DNA from: Rhodovulum sp. 12E13
GTDB taxonomy: Bacteria > Pseudomonadota > Alphaproteobacteria > Rhodobacterales > Rhodobacteraceae
Direction of reading: 5' to 3'
Length of the DNA: 64,000 bases
Assembly: GCF_003340565.1 (NCBI RefSeq)
Contig: NZ_QPLK01000013.1
Location: 1-64,000 of the forward strand
Shown piece by piece: positions 51,813 to 60,889 of this stretch (the stretch's first letter is position 1; each line of letters starts with the position of its first letter). The position numbers and the translations under genes were made by a program. The notes beneath the pieces are model-generated. The model was given only the letters and a program-made list of their open reading frames with translations. It had not been told where the DNA came from and searched no databases.

Positions 51813-52517
51813 TCAATAGACGTCGCCCTTGGAGACTTTCTCGGAGAATTCGGTGGAGCCGCCAGAGGCGAGGGTCTTGGCCTGGCTCACCCAGTCGTCG
51901 CGGCTGACGCGGCCCTTGAAGCCCTCGAGGTGCTCGTCGACCCACGCCACCTCGGCGTCCGTCCACTTGGCGATCTGGTCGAAATGGTAAATGCCGAGGG
52001 AATGGCACAGCTTTTCCAGCGCCGGGCCCACACCCTTGATCTGCTTGAGGTCGTCCGGCTCGCCGCTCGGCGCATCGAGCAGCCTTGGCTTGGTGCCGAC
52101 CTCGCCCGCGGCCGCGTCGGCCCTGGCGGGCGCCGGGGCGTCGCCCGGGGCAGAGCCGGGGGCTGTCTGCGCCGTCCCGGAGGACGGCGCGACAGCGGCG
52201 GCTGCCGATGTGGTGGGGCCGGCCGCCGAGGGCGCGGCCGAATGGGTGGTGGTGGACGGCGTGGGGGCGGTCCCCGCCTTCATGTGGTCCTGTGCCGTGG
52301 GCGCCCGCCTTCCGCCGCCCGGCGGCTGCGGATCACGCCAGCCGAGCAGGAGAACGAGCAGGATCACCGCGAACAGCCCGATGAACGTGCCGCCCGTCTG
52401 GTTGATGTCGAACCCCCACATCACCGCGGCCATGCCGGAGCCGACGGCGGCAAACACCCCCGCCACGGCGACCGCGCCGAGGGCCGTATCCCCGGAACCA
52501 ATCGATTGCTTCTTCAT
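51813..52517 (-). CDS. Membrane-anchored HHH-domain protein, NuoE-tail-like
   Basis: 234 aa. Two hydrophobic segments near the N-terminus (about 13-35 and 41-58), a ~90-residue Ala/Pro/Thr-rich linker, then a helix-hairpin-helix-like domain: DDLKQIKGVGPALEKLCHSL, then GIYHFDQIAKWTDAEVAWVD. From memory, this C-terminal domain is fused to the end of NuoE in several alphaproteobacteria; here it is a separate gene directly after nuoE and carries its own membrane anchor. ATG 52517 is supported by GGGGAGAG upstream. Confidence 0.8.
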   Translation of the reverse strand: MKKQSIGSGDTALGAVAVAGVFAAVGSGMAAVMWGFDINQTGGTFIGLFAVILLVLLLGWRDPQPPGGGRRAPTAQDHMKAGTAPTPSTTTHSAAPSAAGPTTSAAAAVAPSSGTAQTAPGSAPGDAPAPARADAAAGEVGTKPRLLDAPSGEPDDLKQIKGVGPALEKLCHSLGIYHFDQIAKWTDAEVAWVDEHLEGFKGRVSRDDWVSQAKTLASGGSTEFSEKVSKGDVY

Positions 52518-52541
52518 CTCTCTCCCCAAGATAACTGAGCC

Positions 52542-52643
52542 GGCGACACCAGGTCGCCTCCCCTTTCTAGCGTGTTTGCGAGCGTGTGTCTCGCCCGGTG
52601 TGACATAGAGCCGTCAGGCAAAATTGACACACCTTTGTCAGGC
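52542..52643 (-). promoter_or_regulatory. Repeat-rich leader of the HHH-domain gene
   Basis: Within the 159-base nuoE-HHH gap lie a perfect stem GGCGAC/GTCGCC (52542-52547 with 52553-52558, loop ACCAG), an inverted repeat TGACA-N6-TGTCA (52625-52640), and two direct copies of GTCAGGC (52613-52619 and 52637-52643). This is suggestive of a protein-binding site or an internal promoter region inside the nuo cluster; no clear -35/-10 pair was found. Confidence 0.35.
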
Positions 52644-52676
52644 GCGGCTGTCGGCGCCGCACGGCACCGGCGGGTC

Positions 52677-53405
52677 TCAGCCCTGCGGCCGCCCGCCCTG
52701 GTCGGTCCAGGTTGCCGAGAAAGGCTCTTCGGTGCCGTCGATCCGCTTGACCGTATCGCCGAGCGCCAGCGCGCGCGCGACCGAGGCGTTGTGCTCGGGC
52801 CGGCCCTCGACATGGGCGGTCAGCGTCGTCGCCCCGCCGGCGGGCTCGGAGGCGTAGCGGCCGGTCTGCGGCCCCGGCACCGGCACCTCGCCCGCGCGCA
52901 GGGCGTCGATGATCTCGCCCAGGCGTTCGGGCGTCAGGTCTTCGTAGTAGTCCTTGCCGATCTGCACCATCGGCGCGTTCGAGCAGGCGCCGAGGCACTC
53001 CACCTCTTCCCAGCTCAACGTGCCGTCGTCGGAGACGGTATGGGGGTGGCGGGCGATCTTGTCCTTGCAGACCTCGATCAGCGCCTCGGAGCCGCACAGC
53101 ATGCAGGGCGTGGTGCCGCAGACCTGCACGATGGCGACCGATCCCACGGGGGCGAGCTGGAACATGAAGTAGAAGGTGGCCACCTCGAGCGCGCGGATAT
53201 GCGCCAGCCCCAGAATATCGGCCACATGCTCGATGGCGGGGCGGGTCAGCCACCCTTCCTGCTCCTGCGCGCGCCACAGCAGCGGGATGATCGCGCTGGC
53301 CTCGCGGCCGGGCGGATACTTGCTGATCTGCGCCTCGGCCCAGGCCCGGTTTTCGGGGGTGAAGGCGAAGCTGTCGGGCTGGTCGGGGTGCAGGCGGCGG
53401 AGCAT
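52677..53405 (-). CDS. nuoE: NADH-quinone oxidoreductase subunit E
   Basis: 242 aa. Thioredoxin-fold subunit holding the N1a [2Fe-2S] cluster: ligands in [15 protein letters not shown] (about 97-108) and [12 protein letters not shown] (about 138). N-terminal [20 protein letters not shown] and [15 protein letters not shown] are standard. About 70 C-terminal residues beyond the core are polar and variable. ATG 53405 has GAGGAG upstream. Confidence 0.98.
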   Translation of the reverse strand: MLRRLHPDQPDSFAFTPENRAWAEAQISKYPPGREASAIIPLLWRAQEQEGWLTRPAIEHVADILGLAHIRALEVATFYFMFQLAPVGSVAIVQVCGTTPCMLCGSEALIEVCKDKIARHPHTVSDDGTLSWEEVECLGACSNAPMVQIGKDYYEDLTPERLGEIIDALRAGEVPVPGPQTGRYASEPAGGATTLTAHVEGRPEHNASVARALALGDTVKRIDGTEEPFSATWTDQGGRPQG

Positions 53406-53508
53406 GGGCTCTCCTCGGATCGGCGTTTCCGGGGCGGGACAGTAGCGGGCTACGCGCCCAGGTTCAGTGCGACGAAGCCCCGCGCGGGGGCCTCGGCGGC
53501 TCGCCCGC

Positions 53509-53865
53509 TTATGGCCCCGCGAGCGCGGCGGCGGCAAGGCCGATGACGATCCAGCAGGCGGCGGCCGCGGCGGCGTGGGGCAGGAACGGATGGCCGGCGC
53601 GGGCGTAGAGCGCGGCATCGAAGGCGCTGATCGCCGAGAAGACGACGAAGAGAAAGAGGATCGGCCACGGGTCGCCGTAGGCCGCCGCCCCGAAGGCGAG
53701 CGCCGTGAAGGCGGCGTAGCGGCCCACCATGACCTGGGGCAGCATCTCGGGCCGGTGCGTGGCCCGGCGCATCGCACCGCCCGGATCGCGGGCGAAGTCG
53801 ACCGCGAGCCAGAGCGTAACGAGACCGCCGATGGCGGCGGCGATCATGGCGAGGGTGAGGAGCAT
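53509..53865 (-). CDS. Four-helix membrane protein upstream of nuoE
   Basis: 118 aa, four hydrophobic segments (about 3-22, 47-63, 67-86, 95-117) with a short cytoplasmic-type basic loop ([18 protein letters not shown]). ATG 53865 has only a weak ribosome site. Placed 103 bases before nuoE and after a hairpin element that follows nuoD. No family recognised. Confidence 0.7.
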   Translation of the reverse strand: MLLTLAMIAAAIGGLVTLWLAVDFARDPGGAMRRATHRPEMLPQVMVGRYAAFTALAFGAAAYGDPWPILFLFVVFSAISAFDAALYARAGHPFLPHAAAAAACWIVIGLAAAALAGP

Positions 53866-53911
53866 GGCCTGTCGCTGCGCTGCGCCGTGCCCCAGCCCGC
53901 GCGCCCGTGGC

Positions 53912-53954
53912 GCCGGCGGAAGCCTCCGGCGGGGATATTTGAAGCAAGAAGAAG
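53912..53954 (+). other. Hairpin plus ATATTTGAAGCAAGAAGAAG element
   Basis: GCCGGCGGAAGCCTCCGGC (53912-53930) forms a seven-base stem with one mismatch, followed directly by GGGGATATTTGAAGCAAGAA and GAAG. The second half closely resembles the loop of the 20324-20373 hairpin. It lies in the 336-base gap (53866-54201) between nuoD and the next membrane-protein gene; the rest of that gap is featureless GC-rich sequence. Confidence 0.5.
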
Positions 53955-54201
53955 ACTGGGGCGGCGCGCCGGCGTCAAGCGGACCGCGCCGGCCGGGAAC
54001 GTCACACGGCGTTGCCCGCAGCAGGGCGCAGGGCGGCGGACACGGCGGCGGCCGCGGGCGGTGCCGCACGCCGCGCCACCCAGAGGCGGGACGGGCGCCG
54101 CGTGACGGTCACCGGGCAGGCGCACGCCGCGCCGACCGGGGCGCGGCCGATGGCCAGATCGATGTCCGGCCACCACGGGGCCGCGCGCCTGCGTCAGGTA
54201 C

Positions 54202-55425
54202 CTACCGGTCCACTTCCCCGAAGACGATGTCGAGGGTGCCGAGGATGGCCGAGACGTCGGCCAGCTGGTGCCCCTTGCAGATGTGATCCATCGCCTGCAG
54301 GTGCAGGTAGCCCGGCGCGCGCAGCTTGACGCGGTAGGGCCGGTTGGTGCCGTCGGCCACCAGATACACCCCGAACTCGCCCTTGGGCGCCTCGACCGCG
54401 GCGTAGACCTCGCCCGCCGGCACGTGGAACCCCTCGGTGTAGAGCTTGAAGTGGTGGATCAGCGCCTCCATCGACGTCTTCATTTCGCCGCGCTTGGGCG
54501 GCGTGAACTTGCCGCGGGCGAGGATGTCGCCCTGCCCCTCGGGCTCGCGCAGCCTGGCGCAGGCCTGGCGCATGATCTTCACGCTCTCGCGCATCTCGGC
54601 CATGCGGCAGAGGTAGCGGTCGTAGGTGTCGCCGTTCTTGCCGACGGGGATCTGGAAGTCGAACTCGTCGTAGCACTCGTAGGGCTGCGCGCGGCGCAGA
54701 TCCCATGCCAGCCCCGTGCCGCGGACCATCACGCCGGAAAAGCCCCAGTCCTGCAGCTCCTCCTCGCTGACGACGCCGATATCGACGTTGCGCTGCTTGA
54801 AGATGCGGTTCTCGGTCAGGAGCTCGTCGAGATCGTCGAGCACCTTTAGGAAGGGCTCGCACCACGCCTCGATATCGTCGATCAGGTCGGGCGGCAGATC
54901 CTGGTGGACGCCGCCGGGCCGGAAATAGGCCGCGTGCAGGCGCGCGCCGCACGCCCGCTCGTAGAAGATCATGAGCTTCTCGCGCTCCTCGAAGCCCCAG
55001 AGCGGCGGCGTGAGCGCGCCCACGTCCATCGCCTGCGTGGTGACGTTCAGCAGATGCGACAGGATGCGGCCGATCTCGGAGAAGAGCACCCGGATGAGCG
55101 AGGCGCGGCGCGGCACCTCGAGCCCGGTCAGCCGCTCGATCGCGAGACACCACGCATGCTCCTGGTTCATCGGCGCGACGTAGTCGAGCCGGTCGAGATA
55201 GGGCAGGTTCTGCAGGTAGGTGCGGCTCTCCATCAGCTTTTCGGTGCCGCGGTGCAGCAGGCCGATATGCGGGTCGCAGCGCTCGACGATCTCGCCGTCG
55301 AGCTCGAGCACCAGCCGCAGAACACCATGTGCCGCAGGGTGTTGCGGGCCAAAGTTGATGTTGAAATTGCGGATCTGCTGCTCTTGCGTGAGCGCGTCGT
55401 CGAAGCGGTCGGTCGCGTCTTTCAT
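54202..55425 (-). CDS. nuoD: NADH-quinone oxidoreductase subunit D
   Basis: 407 aa, the 49-kDa homologue lining the quinone cavity. [20 protein letters not shown] near 25 includes the quinone-contacting His, and the family end motif DIVFGEVDR is intact. ATG 55425 is preceded by GGAGGG. Separate from nuoC, which is the usual alphaproteobacterial state rather than the fused NuoCD of enterics. Confidence 0.98.
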   Translation of the reverse strand: MKDATDRFDDALTQEQQIRNFNINFGPQHPAAHGVLRLVLELDGEIVERCDPHIGLLHRGTEKLMESRTYLQNLPYLDRLDYVAPMNQEHAWCLAIERLTGLEVPRRASLIRVLFSEIGRILSHLLNVTTQAMDVGALTPPLWGFEEREKLMIFYERACGARLHAAYFRPGGVHQDLPPDLIDDIEAWCEPFLKVLDDLDELLTENRIFKQRNVDIGVVSEEELQDWGFSGVMVRGTGLAWDLRRAQPYECYDEFDFQIPVGKNGDTYDRYLCRMAEMRESVKIMRQACARLREPEGQGDILARGKFTPPKRGEMKTSMEALIHHFKLYTEGFHVPAGEVYAAVEAPKGEFGVYLVADGTNRPYRVKLRAPGYLHLQAMDHICKGHQLADVSAILGTLDIVFGEVDR

Positions 55426-55427
55426 CT

Positions 55428-55853
55428 CTATCCCTCCAGCGCCGGCCCGCGGGCCGTGCGGAACAGCTTGGTGGCGAGCCGCCAGTCGGCGCCGGTGCGC
55501 ACGAAACCGAGGAAATCCTCGTAGCGGCGGGGCGGCACGTCGACCCACAGGCGCACCTGAGCGATGTCGCCCGTCACGTCGACCGAGAGGATCTCGAACG
55601 AGGGGTCGCCGGGAAACGGATCGCGGGCGGCCACCCGGGCCGTGAAGGTCGCCCGGTCCCACCGCAGCGGGTCCTGTCCTGCCTCGGCAGCCCCTGTCGT
55701 GGCGGGCGCGCGCATGGCGAAGCCCGCATCGCACATCGCCTCGAGCACGTCTGCCCGGGCGTGGTGGAGCGCCTCGCAATAGGCCACTGCCTGCGCGCGG
55801 ACGGCGGCAACGTCTCCGGCGCCGGTCGCCGCGAGCCGGGGGGCGCCGGTCAC
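55428..55853 (-). CDS. NTF2/SnoaL-like protein between nuoC and nuoD
   Basis: 141 aa. GTG 55853 overlaps the nuoC stop (GTGA) with GGAGGG just upstream, so it is translated with nuoC, and it ends two bases before the nuoD ATG. The C-terminal part [20 protein letters not shown], then [20 protein letters not shown], has the strand pattern of the NTF2-like/lumazine-binding superfamily. No catalytic residues can be assigned. Placement between two quinone-module subunits hints at an assembly role (inference). Confidence 0.75.
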   Translation of the reverse strand: MTGAPRLAATGAGDVAAVRAQAVAYCEALHHARADVLEAMCDAGFAMRAPATTGAAEAGQDPLRWDRATFTARVAARDPFPGDPSFEILSVDVTGDIAQVRLWVDVPPRRYEDFLGFVRTGADWRLATKLFRTARGPALEG

Positions 55854-56461
55854 CTGGCGCCCTCCTCGGTCTTCTCGTCCCCGGGCAGGATGTAGTCGGC
55901 GCCCTCCCACGGGCTCATGAAGTCGAACTGGCGGTATTCCTGCACCAGCTTGACAGGCTCGTAGACGACGCGCTTCTGCACCTCGTCGTAGCGCACCTCG
56001 GTGAAGCCGGTGGTCGGGAAGTCCTTGCGCAGCGGGTGCCCGCGGAACCCGTAATCGGTGAGAATGCGCCGCAGGTCCGGGTGGCCGGAGAACAGGATGC
56101 CGAAGAGGTCGAACACCTCGCGCTCGAACCAGTTGGCGGCGGGGAAGACCTCGACCAGCGAGGGCACGACGGTGTCCTCGCGGATGGCCGACTTCACGCG
56201 GATGCGCTGGTTCTGCCACATCGACAGGAAGTGATAGACCATGTCGAAGCGCCGTTCGCGCTCGGGATGATCGACGGCGGTGATGTCGACCAGCGTGGTG
56301 AAGCGGGCGGTCGCGTCGGTCTTGAGGAACTCGGCGAAGCCCGCGATCGAGGCCGGCACGATGCCGACGGTCAGCTCACCATGCGCGACCCGCCAGTCGG
56401 TGACGCAATCGGGACGTTTCTCCTCGAGATGGCGGCCGAGGCTTTCGAGGGCGTCGGTCAC
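55850..56461 (-). CDS. nuoC: NADH-quinone oxidoreductase subunit C
   Basis: 203 aa, the 30-kDa homologue. Conserved [20 protein letters not shown] near 68, [28 protein letters not shown] (about 122-149) and GHPLRKDFP are present. The start is GTG 56461, with AAGGAG nine bases upstream inside the preceding sulfotransferase gene; the G of GTG doubles as the last base of that gene's TAG. The lower-GC DNA joins exactly at this start. Confidence 0.97.
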   Translation of the reverse strand: MTDALESLGRHLEEKRPDCVTDWRVAHGELTVGIVPASIAGFAEFLKTDATARFTTLVDITAVDHPERERRFDMVYHFLSMWQNQRIRVKSAIREDTVVPSLVEVFPAANWFEREVFDLFGILFSGHPDLRRILTDYGFRGHPLRKDFPTTGFTEVRYDEVQKRVVYEPVKLVQEYRQFDFMSPWEGADYILPGDEKTEEGAR

Positions 56462-57375
56462 TATGGTGTACTCCTTGCTTGGGCAGAGCTGGGAAGGGGA
56501 AGCCATGCCTCCGGTACGGAATCTCGGAACCTGCCGTGGATCGTTGCGTAAGTCGGAGCGAGACATGCATAGGCACGCTCGCGTTCATCGTCACCCGGAA
56601 GAAATTTCGTCTGGCGCTGCGCGTTGACGCGATCGGTGTGCTCCCAGGGCCCGTCAGGCTGAATGTCGAGAAACTCCGCCAGCGCGTCCCGCGAGGCAGG
56701 CTTCGTGATCTGCTCATAGAAGAGATACATGATCCTCTCCCGAGGGATGACTGCTTCAAGTCTCTTGATCGTGAGGTCATAGCGCGAGAACCGAACATGC
56801 ATGTTGTCATCCGAACTCAACGCGTCATGCCAGATCCGCTCGGCTACGCGCGCCCGGAGATCTGGCGCCCTGGCATAGTGCCTTGCCCAGTGGTTGACGC
56901 CTGATACGAGCCGGTCGATCGGGTCGCGCATCAGGAAGAGGTAGCTCACATCCACGGGCATCCGATCGATCTCCGCGAAAGTCTCTGATGAAAGCAATGC
57001 ATACCATGGCGTAAAATCAGCGATGACGTTTGCCCGCGTCCGATCCAGACCGAGAAACCGAAGATAGGAGTCGTGGTCCAGGCCGTTCCCGTTCAGAAGG
57101 GCCGCATAGGACGCCGCGATCTCCGCTTCGTGGCGGGCCTCCGCACTCAGCAATCCCCGGAAACCGAGACGCAAGCCATACGGTCCCTTGACCTGACGCA
57201 GGCGTGCCCGCGCATCGTAGCGGTACTGCATGGTGAACGGCGCGCGCACGGTGTTCCAGTAATTCACCTCCTTGAGAGGCGGCATGTGCACCGCGGGATG
57301 CTTCGCCAACTGCGAATGGACCCACGTCGTCGCAGACTTCTGTGCACCGAGGCAGATGAGAAGACGAGGTCTCAT
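56461..57375 (-). CDS. Sulfotransferase inserted in the nuo operon
   Basis: 304 aa. PAPS-dependent sulfotransferase: 5'-phosphosulfate loop [20 protein letters not shown] (about 6-25) with Lys13, and the 3'-phosphate site [15 protein letters not shown] with R150 and S158. A His/Lys-containing acceptor region ([15 protein letters not shown]) follows the P-loop. Codon use is clearly less GC-rich than surrounding nuo genes. It sits between the DUF2158 gene and nuoC on the same strand, overlapping the nuoC start by one base (ATAGTG). ATG 57375 is preferred over an upstream TTG because the P-loop follows it directly. Sulfate acceptor unknown; a carbohydrate or lipid is more likely than any complex I component. 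Confidence 0.85.
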   Translation of the reverse strand: MRPRLLICLGAQKSATTWVHSQLAKHPAVHMPPLKEVNYWNTVRAPFTMQYRYDARARLRQVKGPYGLRLGFRGLLSAEARHEAEIAASYAALLNGNGLDHDSYLRFLGLDRTRANVIADFTPWYALLSSETFAEIDRMPVDVSYLFLMRDPIDRLVSGVNHWARHYARAPDLRARVAERIWHDALSSDDNMHVRFSRYDLTIKRLEAVIPRERIMYLFYEQITKPASRDALAEFLDIQPDGPWEHTDRVNAQRQTKFLPGDDERERAYACLAPTYATIHGRFRDSVPEAWLPLPSSAQARSTP

Positions 57376-57450
57376 GCAGTCACCGGAAAGTCGGCTCGCC
57401 GACGTCGCTGGCTGCGGCAACGTTTGACTTTGGCAGGATGACGCGGCGCA

Positions 57451-57717
57451 TCAGTGTAACGTCCGGCGCGGCTTGCCCGCAGGCCGGTCCGATGTATCCG
57501 CGGCGTCGCCATTGCCCTTGGACTTGTCGCCGGGCTTCGGCGCGGGGCGCAGGGACGACACCACGAGCAGAGTGGCGAAATGGAAGGCAGCGGCCTGCCG
57601 GCTGCCCTCGTCGAACCACACGCAATCGACGAGGCCGCCCGAGCGCAGGCCCTCGACCGTCATGTCCGGCCCCCCGGAGCGGAGGCGCACGATGTCTCCC
57701 ACGCGCAAGCTGGGCAT
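57451..57717 (-). CDS. DUF2158/YodC-like protein
   Basis: 88 aa. The N-terminal half reads VGDIVRLRSGGPDMTVEGLR followed by VDCVWFDEG, the pattern of the small SH3-like DUF2158 (YodC) family. The C-terminal half is a charged, probably disordered Lys/Pro-rich tail. It starts three bases after nuoB ends. Role unknown; it may have come with the adjacent sulfotransferase or be an older resident. Confidence 0.8.
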   Translation of the reverse strand: MPSLRVGDIVRLRSGGPDMTVEGLRSGGLVDCVWFDEGSRQAAAFHFATLLVVSSLRPAPKPGDKSKGNGDAADTSDRPAGKPRRTLH

Positions 57718-57720
57718 CGC

Positions 57721-58254
57721 TCAGCGCACGATCGTGCCGGTGCGGCGGATCTTCCGCTGCAACTGCAGGATGCCGTAGAGCAGCGCCTCGGCGGTGGGCG
57801 GGCAGCCCGGCACGTAGACGTCGATCGGCACGATCCGGTCGCAGCCGCGCACCACCGAGTAGGAATAGTGGTAGTAGCCGCCGCCGTTGGCGCAGGATCC
57901 CATCGAGATCACGTAGCGCGGCTCGGGCATCTGGTCGTAGACCTTGCGCAGCGCCGGCGCCATCTTGTTGGTCAGCGTGCCCGCCACGATCATCAGGTCG
58001 GACTGGCGGGGCGAGGCGCGCGGCGCGACGCCGAAGCGCTCGGCATCGTAGCGCGGCATCGAGGTCTGCATCATCTCGACCGCGCAGCAGGCCAGCCCGA
58101 AGGTCATCCAGTGGAGCGAGCCGGTGCGCGCCCAGTTGATGATGTCGGCGGTCGAGGTGACGAGGAAGCCGCGATCCTCAAGCTCCCGCCCGAGGAGCTT
58201 GGGAACCTGTTCGCGGTCCGGCCCTGCGTCGTAGGCGTTGGTGGCGACGGTCAT
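57721..58254 (-). CDS. nuoB: NADH-quinone oxidoreductase subunit B
   Basis: 177 aa. Holds the terminal [4Fe-4S] cluster N2 through the tandem cysteines in [10 protein letters not shown] plus GSCANGGG and [14 protein letters not shown] 58254 gives the standard length and has AGGA upstream; a longer frame to 58302 is Arg/Pro-rich and unsupported. Separated from nuoA by 188 bases. Confidence 0.98.
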   Translation of the reverse strand: MTVATNAYDAGPDREQVPKLLGRELEDRGFLVTSTADIINWARTGSLHWMTFGLACCAVEMMQTSMPRYDAERFGVAPRASPRQSDLMIVAGTLTNKMAPALRKVYDQMPEPRYVISMGSCANGGGYYHYSYSVVRGCDRIVPIDVYVPGCPPTAEALLYGILQLQRKIRRTGTIVR

Positions 58255-58442
58255 GGCGTATCCTGGCTGTTCGCGCGTCGGGCGCCCGCGGGCGCTCTCC
58301 ATGTCAGGGAGGTAGCCGACCGCATGGGGTGTTTCAACGCGACAAGTCTACAGGCCTCCGTGTCCGGCGGCGAGGGGGGCCGACACCGCGACGCGATGCG
58401 CCGTCCGACGGGGGCCGGCCTCCCAGGGGGCGAGCGCCTCGC

Positions 58443-58808
58443 TCACTCCCAGTCGAGCGCGCCCTTCTTCCATTCGTAGGCGAAGCCCACGGTCAGCACG
58501 CCGAGGAAGACCATCATCGACCAGAAGGCCGCCATCGAGATCTCGCCGAAGGCAACGGCCCACGGAAACAGGAACGCCACCTCGAGGTCGAAGATGATGA
58601 ACAGGATCGAGACGAGGTAGAAGCGGACGTTGAACTTCATCCGCGCGTCGTCGAAGGCGTTGAAGCCGCTTTCGTAGGCCGACACCTTTTCCGGGTCGGG
58701 GTTGCGCACGGCCAGCACGGCCGCCGCCAGCAGCAGGATCAGCCCCAGCCCGATGGCCAGCAGCATGAACACCACGATCGGCGTGTATTCTGCGAGAAAC
58801 GCGTCCAT
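58443..58808 (-). CDS. nuoA: NADH-quinone oxidoreductase subunit A
   Basis: 121 aa, three membrane helices. The conserved first loop [20 protein letters not shown] and the helix-2 acid [14 protein letters not shown] are present. First gene of the nuo cluster, with AAGGAG before the ATG; transcription runs leftward through nuoN and probably birA-coaX-rnj. Confidence 0.98.
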   Translation of the reverse strand: MDAFLAEYTPIVVFMLLAIGLGLILLLAAAVLAVRNPDPEKVSAYESGFNAFDDARMKFNVRFYLVSILFIIFDLEVAFLFPWAVAFGEISMAAFWSMMVFLGVLTVGFAYEWKKGALDWE

Positions 58809-58836
58809 CGCCCTCTCCTTCGCGCGTGATGTTCCG

Positions 58837-58863
58837 GGTATCGGGCCGGCGCGCGGCGGTCAA
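58837..58863 (-). promoter_or_regulatory. Weak candidate nuo promoter
   Basis: TTGACC (58863-58858, minus strand) matches five of six -35 bases. A poor -10, GATACC at 58842-58837, follows at 15 bases. It lies about 30 bases upstream of the nuoA ATG in very GC-rich sequence. The alternative is that nuo is read from mccB-mccA upstream. Confidence 0.3.
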
Positions 58864-58927
58864 CCGCGCCCCCGTCGCACCCTTGCCGCATCCCCGCCGG
58901 CGGCGGCGGCGCAGGCGCGGTGCCGCC

Positions 58928-60889
58928 CTACTCTGCCGCCTCGGTTTCCGGCCCGCCCTCGGGGGCGAGGCGGATCAGCGCGGCGCCCGCCTCGACCTGC
59001 GCGCCCTCGGCGACGAGGCACTCGGCCACCGCCCCGTCACGGGACGCGGCCAGCGCGTGCTCCATCTTCATCGCTTCCAGCACGGCGAGGCGCTGGCCCG
59101 CCGACACCGTGTCGCCCGGCGCGACCAGGAGCGCGCGCACGAGGCCGGGCATCGGCGCCTCGACCACGTCGCCCGAAGGCCCGGCAGCGGCGCCGCGGGC
59201 GAGCGGGTCGGGCACGGCGAAGGGCACGGGGCCGCCGTCGAACACGGTGACGCGGGCGCCCTCGACATGGGCCGCGGGCGCGGGCGAGCCGTCGAGCCAC
59301 CAGCCGCCGGACCGCAGCTCGGCGGCGACCGTCACGCCGAGAGCGACGAGCTGCGCCCTGTCCGCCCCCCCCATCGACAGGCCGACGACGATCTCCTCGC
59401 CCGCGTGCAGCAGACGCACCTCGTGCAGAAGCGGCGCCCAGAGGGTGAACCCCGCCTGAGGCCCGGCCGCCTCGGGGCGCGCGACGGCGAGCGCGGCGGC
59501 GGCCATCGCGCGGGCCGAGGGCGCCGGCTCGGCCATCAGCGCCTTGCCGGCCCGCTCGATCAGGCCCGTGTCGACAGCGCCGGCGGCGAAATCCGCCTCG
59601 TCCGCGAGGCGCGCGAGAAAGCCCAGATTCGTCACGCAGCCCGCCACTTCGGTCGCCCGAAGCGCCTGGACGAGGCGGCGGCGCGACGTCTCGCGGTCGG
59701 GGCCGTGGGCGATCACCTTGGCGATCATCGGGTCGTAATGCGGCGAGACCGTATCTCCCGACCGCACGCCGGTATCCACCCGCACCCCTGCCGGAAAGCG
59801 CAGGTGGGTCAACCGCCCCGTGGCCGGCAGGAAGCCCGCCGCCGGATCCTCGGCATAGAGCCGCGCCTCCATCGCGTGGCCCTCGAGCGGCACCTCGGAC
59901 TGCGCGAGCGGCAGGCGCTCGCCCGCCGCCACCCGCAGCTGCCACTCCACGAGGTCGAGGCCCGTGACAGCCTCGGTCACGGGGTGCTCGACCTGCAGGC
60001 GGGTGTTCATCTCCATGAACCAGAAGCCGTCGCTGCGCAGCCCGCGCGCGCCGTCGGCGATGAACTCGACCGTGCCCGCCCCGACATAGCCGATGGCCTC
60101 GGCCGCGCGCACCGCCGCCGCCCCCATCGCGGCGCGCACCTCCGGGCTCATGCCGGGCGCGGGCGCCTCCTCGATCACCTTCTGGTGGCGGCGCTGGAGC
60201 GAGCAGTCGCGCTCGTTCAGGTGGATGACGTTGCCATGCGCGTCGGCGAAGACCTGCACCTCCACGTGCCGGGGGCTCTCGATCCACTTCTCCACCAGCA
60301 CCCGGTCGTCGCCGAAGGCCGCCCGCGCCTCGGCCCGGCAACTCGCCAGCGCCTCGCGGAAGCCGGCCGGGTCGGCGACCCGGCGCATCCCCTTGCCGCC
60401 GCCCCCCGCCACGGCCTTGATCAGCACCGGGTAGCCGATCGCCTCGGCCGCGCCCTCCAGATGGTCGTCGTCCTGCGCCTCGCCGTGGTAGCCGGGCACG
60501 ACCGGCACGCCCGCCTCGGCCATGGCGCGTTTGGCGGCGTCCTTGAGCCCCATCGCCCGGATCGCGGCGGCGGGCGGGCCGACGAAGACCAGCCCCGCCG
60601 CCGCGACCGCCTCGACGAAGCCCGGGTTCTCCGAGAGGAAGCCGTAGCCGGGGTGGATCGCGTCTGCGCCCGTCGCCCGCGCCGCCTCGATCACCTTCGC
60701 CGCGTCGAGATAGCTCTCGGACGGCGCGGCGGGGCCGATCCGCACCGCGCGGTCGGCCGCCGCGACATGCAGCGCGCCGGCATCGGCGTCGGAATGGACG
60801 GCGACCGTCTCGAGCCCCATCGCCCGGGCGGTGCGCGCGATGCGAACGGCGATCTCGCCGCGATTGGCGATCAGCAGGCGGCGGATCAT
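58928..60889 (-). CDS. mccA: Methylcrotonyl-CoA carboxylase alpha (biotin) subunit
   Basis: 653 aa. Carboxylates its own biotin with ATP and bicarbonate for carboxyl transfer by MccB in leucine degradation. Biotin-carboxylase domain: LLIANRGEIAVRIARTARAM at the start, GGGGKGMR near 165, NVIHLNERDCSLQRRHQKVI near 225, and FMEMNTRLQVEHPVTE near 290. The biotin site is K608 in LEAMKMEHAL, close to the C-terminus. Its ATG overlaps the macro-domain gene's stop (ATGA). The pairing with mccB and a ~650-aa length favour MCC over propionyl- or geranyl-CoA carboxylase. Confidence 0.92.
   Translation of the reverse strand: MIRRLLIANRGEIAVRIARTARAMGLETVAVHSDADAGALHVAAADRAVRIGPAAPSESYLDAAKVIEAARATGADAIHPGYGFLSENPGFVEAVAAAGLVFVGPPAAAIRAMGLKDAAKRAMAEAGVPVVPGYHGEAQDDDHLEGAAEAIGYPVLIKAVAGGGGKGMRRVADPAGFREALASCRAEARAAFGDDRVLVEKWIESPRHVEVQVFADAHGNVIHLNERDCSLQRRHQKVIEEAPAPGMSPEVRAAMGAAAVRAAEAIGYVGAGTVEFIADGARGLRSDGFWFMEMNTRLQVEHPVTEAVTGLDLVEWQLRVAAGERLPLAQSEVPLEGHAMEARLYAEDPAAGFLPATGRLTHLRFPAGVRVDTGVRSGDTVSPHYDPMIAKVIAHGPDRETSRRRLVQALRATEVAGCVTNLGFLARLADEADFAAGAVDTGLIERAGKALMAEPAPSARAMAAAALAVARPEAAGPQAGFTLWAPLLHEVRLLHAGEEIVVGLSMGGADRAQLVALGVTVAAELRSGGWWLDGSPAPAAHVEGARVTVFDGGPVPFAVPDPLARGAAAGPSGDVVEAPMPGLVRALLVAPGDTVSAGQRLAVLEAMKMEHALAASRDGAVAECLVAEGAQVEAGAALIRLAPEGGPETEAAE

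Noticed and set aside
52624-52648. TTGACA on the plus strand as a promoter -35
   Set aside because: It points into the antisense strand of nuoE with no gene to serve and no -10 at the right distance; better explained as half of an inverted repeat.
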